33,926 bases of DNA from assembly GCA_041311015.1 (NCBI GenBank), contig JBFYKG010000004.1:1-33926 (forward strand). Direction: 5' to 3'. The notes below the pieces were generated by a model. It did not search any database. It had not been told where the DNA came from and was given only the letters and a program-made list of their open reading frames with translations. Position numbers and translations under genes: made by a program. Source of the DNA: Fluviibacter sp041311015 (lineage in GTDB: Bacteria > Pseudomonadota > Gammaproteobacteria > Burkholderiales > Rhodocyclaceae). This document shows, in pieces, positions 30,198-33,926 of this stretch (the first letter of the stretch is position 1; each line of letters starts with the position of its first letter).

Positions 30198-31769
30198 TCA
30201 GGCGGATCGATGCTGACGCGTCAGCAGGCCCCAGGCCAGCAGCATCAGACAAAGACCGATCACCGGCCCGTTGTGCCAGCGTTGGAAGGGCGTGGTTCCC
30301 TGCATGCCCTGTACGTTGGCGATCAGCGCATTGCGTGTAAACGCCGCCAGCACTGCCTGCCGTTCACCGCGCGGGCCGATTACCGCCGTCATGCCGGTAT
30401 TGGTGGCGCGCAACATCGGTCGGCCGTTTTCCAGCGCGCGGATCTGCGCAATCTGCAGGTGCTGGGGTTGGGCGAGAGAATCACCGAACCAGGCCGTATT
30501 CGACAGATTGACCATCAGCGTGGCCTCGTCGGCACGTCGGGCGATCTCACTGCCGAAGATATCTTCGTAACAGATATTCACCGCTACCTTCTGGTTGTTC
30601 AGCAGCATTAGCGGTTGATCGGCCTCGCCCCGCGTAAAGTCGGGCAGGGGCATCTGAATCAGCTTGAGAAACCAGCCAAAGCCGGGTGGCGTCGTTTCAC
30701 CAAAGGGCACCAGATGGATCTTGCTATAGACCTGAAGCGGATCAACCCCCATCGATACAGCGCTATTGGCATACCAGTTCCGGTCGCGCGCGTTTTCACC
30801 GGTAGGCACGCCCATCAGGATATTGCCACGTTGTTCGTGACCGATGCGCTGTAGATCCTGTAGAAATTCCGGCGGTGCTTCGGAGAGCAGCGAGGGAATC
30901 GCCGTTTCCGGCAGCACGATCAGCGTGGCCGGGTTGTTACGCGCCAGCTGGAAGTACGTCAGCAGGGTCTGGACGTAGAGCTCCGGCTGCCATTTCATCG
31001 ATTGCGGTACGTTCCCCTGGAGCAGCGATACCTTGAGCGGGGCACCCTCGGCACGGGTCCAGGCGATCTGGCCCAGGCCGACGCCGCCCAGAATAATGAC
31101 CCCCATGGCAAAGGCAATCGGACTCAGCGTGGCCGACCAGCGCCAGCCCTGATCGCGAAGTCGCAACCAGATTTCACCTGTCAGACCAGCCAGCCAGGCC
31201 GCCATGAAGCTGAGCCCGTACACCCCGAGAATTGGCGCATAGCCAGCCAACGGGCTCGGCGGCGCTTGAGCGTACCCCAGGCTCAACCACGGGAAGCCAG
31301 AAAACAGCACGCCACGCAGGATCTCGAACAAGGTCCAGCTGGCCGCAAAAATCAGTGGGCTGAATAGCCGCGGCACGCGGCTCAGCGCATCATGGATCTG
31401 ATGCAGCGGCATGTGTCCGGCATGCGCCAATCGGAAGAGCCACGCCGCCAGCATCGGAAAAACCGCGAGATAGGCAGCGAACAGAAAGGTGGCCAGCAGC
31501 GCCAGTGCCGCCGGCATGCCGCCAATGTCGTGCATGCTCACATACACCCATGACACACCCCCGAGAAACTGCCCGAGGCCAAAGCTAAAACCGATGCCCA
31601 GTGCCCGGCGCAATGTGCCCGGCTGGCGCAAGAGCAGGTACAAGCCGGCCCAGCAGAGGACCCCGAGCGGCCACAGCGAGAAGGGTGCGAACGCGCCGAC
31701 GCCGAGCAGCCCCCAGCCAAAGGCCTGGGCATGCGGCGACATGCGGCGGAAGTCGGGTTTCCAGCGCAT
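30198..31769 (-). CDS. lnt: Apolipoprotein N-acyltransferase
   Basis: Adds the third acyl chain to the N-terminal Cys of lipoproteins at the periplasmic side of the inner membrane, needed for their sorting. The 523 residues begin with a membrane part of several hydrophobic helices (about 15-235), followed by a nitrilase-like domain with the catalytic triad E288 (VLPETAIPS), K350 (YSKIHLVPFGE) and C400 (NICYEDIFG), and end in one more helix (GPVIGLCLMLLAWGLL). All catalytic residues are present. Its start shares one base with the corC stop (TGATG), and the corC-lnt pairing is widely conserved. The lipoprotein efflux channel in this window would be among its substrates. Confidence 0.97.
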   Translation of the reverse strand: MRWKPDFRRMSPHAQAFGWGLLGVGAFAPFSLWPLGVLCWAGLYLLLRQPGTLRRALGIGFSFGLGQFLGGVSWVYVSMHDIGGMPAALALLATFLFAAYLAVFPMLAAWLFRLAHAGHMPLHQIHDALSRVPRLFSPLIFAASWTLFEILRGVLFSGFPWLSLGYAQAPPSPLAGYAPILGVYGLSFMAAWLAGLTGEIWLRLRDQGWRWSATLSPIAFAMGVIILGGVGLGQIAWTRAEGAPLKVSLLQGNVPQSMKWQPELYVQTLLTYFQLARNNPATLIVLPETAIPSLLSEAPPEFLQDLQRIGHEQRGNILMGVPTGENARDRNWYANSAVSMGVDPLQVYSKIHLVPFGETTPPGFGWFLKLIQMPLPDFTRGEADQPLMLLNNQKVAVNICYEDIFGSEIARRADEATLMVNLSNTAWFGDSLAQPQHLQIAQIRALENGRPMLRATNTGMTAVIGPRGERQAVLAAFTRNALIANVQGMQGTTPFQRWHNGPVIGLCLMLLAWGLLTRQHRSA

Positions 31770-32653
31770 CAGTCGTGGCTGCTTTCCGCGACGTCGTCGT
31801 TGCGGTGGCGCAGGTCTTCGACCATGAGCGTGTAGAGCCGGCGATTGTCGGCGCGCACCACGCGGAACAGCAAGCCATGCAATTCCACGCTTTCGTTGCG
31901 CCGGGGGACCCGGCCCAGGTAGTTCACGATCTGCCCACCCATCGTTTGCGCTTCCTGATCGTCAAAGTCGCAGTCGAAGGCCTCATTAAATGCCGGCACC
32001 GGCATCTGTGCTTTGACCCGATAGCGGCCGCTGGCATCGAGCTGCACATCGCTATCGCGTTGTGCCGGGTCGTGTTCGTCTTCGATCTCGCCGACAATTT
32101 CTTCCAGCACATCTTCAATGGTGACCAGCCCGGCCAAGGCGCCAAACTCGTCGATCACCAGTGCCATGTGCGTGTGGCTGATCCGGAACTCGCGCAGCAA
32201 CACGTTGAGCGGTTTGGATTCGGGAATAAACATCGCCGGGCGCAGCCAGTCTTCCAGACGGAAATTGCTGCTACCGATAGAGCGCAGCAGATCCTTGGCC
32301 AGCACGATGCCGCGGACATCGTCTTCATTCTCGCCGATCACCGGCAGACGGGAGTGGCCCGAGTCGATGACCTTGCGGATCGTTTGCGGCAAGGGTTGCC
32401 CCTCAGAGATGGTTTGCATCTGCTGGCGCGGCACCATGATGTCACGCACTGTCATTTCGGCAACGGTGATGGCGCCCTCGATAATGGTCAGCGCTTCGGC
32501 ATCGACCAGGTTGCGCTCGTGCGCCCCGTGCAGGAGTTGCAGCAGTTCACTGCGATCATCCGGTTCGCGCAGCAGTAGCGCAGAAAAGCGGTCAATCAGT
32601 TGATTCAGTTTATTGCCCGGCGTCGCTCGGGCGGGCGTAGGGGAGGGATCCAT
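31769..32653 (-). CDS. corC: CorC/HlyC-type CBS-domain protein (Mg/Co efflux-associated)
   Basis: A 294-residue cytoplasmic protein with two CBS domains and a C-terminal CorC/HlyC domain. Seen: ERNLVDAEALTIIEGAITVAEMTVRDIMVPRQQM, SGHSRLPVIGENEDDVRGIVLAKDLL (CBS 1), MALVIDEFGALAGLVTIEDVLEEIVGEIEDEHD (CBS 2), then the FAD-binding-like transporter-associated domain with GQIVNYLGRVPRRNESVELHGLLFRV. It lacks the DUF21 membrane domain, so it is the soluble ybeX type and cannot be a transporter by itself. In E. coli ybeX sits between ybeY and lnt, as here, and has been linked to ribosome and magnesium homeostasis. Gap of 7 bases after ybeY; one-base overlap with lnt. Confidence 0.95.
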   Translation of the reverse strand: MDPSPTPARATPGNKLNQLIDRFSALLLREPDDRSELLQLLHGAHERNLVDAEALTIIEGAITVAEMTVRDIMVPRQQMQTISEGQPLPQTIRKVIDSGHSRLPVIGENEDDVRGIVLAKDLLRSIGSSNFRLEDWLRPAMFIPESKPLNVLLREFRISHTHMALVIDEFGALAGLVTIEDVLEEIVGEIEDEHDPAQRDSDVQLDASGRYRVKAQMPVPAFNEAFDCDFDDQEAQTMGGQIVNYLGRVPRRNESVELHGLLFRVVRADNRRLYTLMVEDLRHRNDDVAESSHD

Positions 32654-32660
32654 TCAGCGC

Positions 32661-33125
32661 TTATGCGTACGGGTTGGCAAAGCCCAGATCAGCCAGAATT
32701 TCTGTTTCGAGCGATTCCATCTCTTTGGCATCGCGATCATTGAGATGGTCGTAGCCCATCAGATGCAGCATGCCGTGCACAACCAGATGTGCCATGTGCG
32801 CCGTAATGGTCTTGCCCTGCGCCCGTGCTTCTTTGGTGATCACGCTGGGGCAGAACACGATGTCGCCCATGAGCGGTTCGTCTTCGTACGGAAACGACAG
32901 CACATTGGTCGGCTTGTTCTTGCCGCGGTAGGTGTCGTTGAGATGCTGGCTCTCTTCGTCGTCCACAAAACGCATCGTGATCGTCGCCGCATCACCGTAA
33001 GCCGCCTTGGCCCATTTACGGAGCAGCTTGCGATCCGGAATCTGCTTGCGCAGTTCATCGGCGCAAACCAGCTGTACCGTCAGGTCAAGGCGCTTGGCGC
33101 GTGGGGTCACAGGGGGCGTGGTCAT
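32661..33125 (-). CDS. ybeY: Endoribonuclease YbeY (rRNA maturation factor)
   Basis: Zinc-dependent single-strand endoribonuclease needed for 16S rRNA 3'-end maturation and ribosome quality control. The 154 residues contain the family hallmarks: TMRFVDDEESQHLNDTYRGKNKPTNVLSFPY and the zinc site HGMLHLMGYDH with H117, H121 and H127. The N-terminal few residues (TTPPVTPRAK) are variable. It lies 9 bases after phoH and 7 before corC in a fixed operon order, so it is certainly co-transcribed. The partner YbeZ (phoH) is the neighbour and has been reported to work with it. Confidence 0.97.
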   Translation of the reverse strand: MTTPPVTPRAKRLDLTVQLVCADELRKQIPDRKLLRKWAKAAYGDAATITMRFVDDEESQHLNDTYRGKNKPTNVLSFPYEDEPLMGDIVFCPSVITKEARAQGKTITAHMAHLVVHGMLHLMGYDHLNDRDAKEMESLETEILADLGFANPYA

Positions 33126-33134
33126 GCCGCTAGC

Positions 33135-33926
33135 TTACCGTGTATTGACCGGGTCGGCAGACGTTTGTGCCTGATGCGCTTCATAGGCTGCCACGATCCG
33201 GGCGACCAGCGGGTGACGCACCACGTCTTCCTTGCCGAAATAAGTGACGCCGATGCCGCGCACGTCGCGCAGGATGCTCGTTGCTTCCACGAGACCGCTC
33301 TTCTGGCCACGCGGCAGATCAATCTGGGTGGGGTCGCCGGTAATCACGGCCTTGGCGCCAATGCCGATCCGGGTGAGGAACATCTTCATCTGTTCCGGTG
33401 AGGTGTTCTGCGCCTCGTCCAGAATAATGAAGGCATTGTTCAGTGTCCGGCCGCGCATGAAAGCCAGGGGTGCGACTTCCAACACGCCCTTCTCGAAGAG
33501 CTTGGTGACTTTCTCGAAACCCATCAGGTCATATAGCGCGTCGTAGAGCGGGCGAAGGTATGGGTCGACCTTCTGGGACAGATCACCCGGCAGAAAGCCC
33601 AGGCGTTCACCCGCCTCGACCGCCGGCCGGGTCAGGACGATGCGCTGTACGTGCTCGCGTTCAAACGCATCCACCGCGCAGGCCACTGCCAGAAAGGTTT
33701 TGCCGGTCCCGGCCGGGCCGATGCCAAAGGTGATGTCGTGCGCCTGGATGTTCTTGAGGTATTCCACCTGCCGCGGCGTGCGGCCGTGCAGGTCCGGGCG
33801 TTTGGTCAGCAGCACCGGGGCATCACCCACGCCCAGATCGGCGTCATCACGCGCTGGGCCGGCTTTGACCATCTGCCTCGGATCCTGCCGCAGTTCAATC
33901 AGGCCGAGCTGAATATCGTCCACGCT
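33135..33926 (-). CDS. phoH: PhoH-family ATPase (YbeZ), 5' end outside the window
   Basis: Predicted ATP-binding protein/RNA helicase-like partner of YbeY. The visible 263 residues include TPRQVEYLKNIQAHDITFGIGPAGTGKTFLA with the Walker A motif, VLTRPAVEAGERLGFLPGD, the Walker B stretch FIILDEAQNTSPEQMKMFLTRIG, and VITGDPTQIDLPRG. The frame continues without a stop to the last base. Family members have about 320-350 residues with an N-terminal part before the ATPase core, so roughly 60-90 residues are missing. The GTG at 33923 should not be taken as the start. The upstream gene in related genomes is often miaB, not visible here. Confidence 0.95.
   Translation of the reverse strand, partial: SVDDIQLGLIELRQDPRQMVKAGPARDDADLGVGDAPVLLTKRPDLHGRTPRQVEYLKNIQAHDITFGIGPAGTGKTFLAVACAVDAFEREHVQRIVLTRPAVEAGERLGFLPGDLSQKVDPYLRPLYDALYDLMGFEKVTKLFEKGVLEVAPLAFMRGRTLNNAFIILDEAQNTSPEQMKMFLTRIGIGAKAVITGDPTQIDLPRGQKSGLVEATSILRDVRGIGVTYFGKEDVVRHPLVARIVAAYEAHQAQTSADPVNTR

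Noticed and set aside
31601..32578. Open frame of 325 codons on the plus strand opposite corC and lnt
   Set aside because: Mirror frame of two certain genes; no ribosome site or domain.
1..33926. tRNA/rRNA genes, CRISPR array, insertion sequences, prophage or defence genes
   Set aside because: Looked for in every gap and on both strands. All gaps are under about 220 bases and hold only promoters, hairpins and terminators.

Overview
The window reads as a stretch of chromosome from a betaproteobacterium. It has high GC and dense coding, and no tRNA, rRNA, insertion sequence, prophage gene or CRISPR array could be seen. The evidence for the group is gene order and protein type: rplY-pth, glnA-ntrB-ntrC, birA (without a repressor domain) next to a type III pantothenate kinase, and the block phoH-ybeY-corC-lnt-glyQ-glyS-gmhB-plsC, an order I associate with Neisseriales and Burkholderiales. 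I cannot name a genus.

Layout. 1-1330 (+): end of ribosomal protein L25 with its terminator, then peptidyl-tRNA hydrolase. 1344-7612 (-): a complete RND efflux operon (adaptor, pump, outer-membrane channel) with no regulator beside it. 7784-9790 (+): a small RRM-like protein, the ATPase YchF and a secreted SYLF-domain protein. 9843-11568 (-): cytochrome b561 and two YceI proteins, ending in a clear terminator. 11659-12615 (+): GluQ, whose stop overlaps the stop of the convergent operon 12612-16180 (-), which runs rhodanese, nadA, an endonuclease/phosphatase-family enzyme and a ClsB-type cardiolipin synthase. 16355-17632 (+): an unusually long cation diffusion facilitator.

17633-23604 (+): the nitrogen-control region. 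glnA has a 17-bp NtrC dyad and a sigma-54 promoter in the classical arrangement, and a strong terminator. It is followed by ntrB and ntrC, and a second good sigma-54 promoter lies between those two. birA and coaX follow closely. 23621-25005 (+): a TAXI-type solute-binding protein whose membrane anchor is one frame away from its body. 25035-33926 (-): YgjP-like metallopeptidase, plsC, gmhB, glyS, glyQ, lnt, corC, ybeY and phoH (cut by the window end), mostly with overlapping or nearly touching ends.

Most of the window is housekeeping: translation quality control (L25, Pth, YchF, GluQ, GlyQS, YbeY), envelope building (Lnt, PlsC, GmhB, ClsB), cofactors (NadA, BirA, CoaX) and nitrogen control. 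I found no convincing new multi-gene system. The points most worth a second look are the internal sigma-54 promoter of ntrC, the frameshifted TAXI gene, the RRM-like small protein, the extended CDF transporter and the efflux operon with its upstream palindrome.
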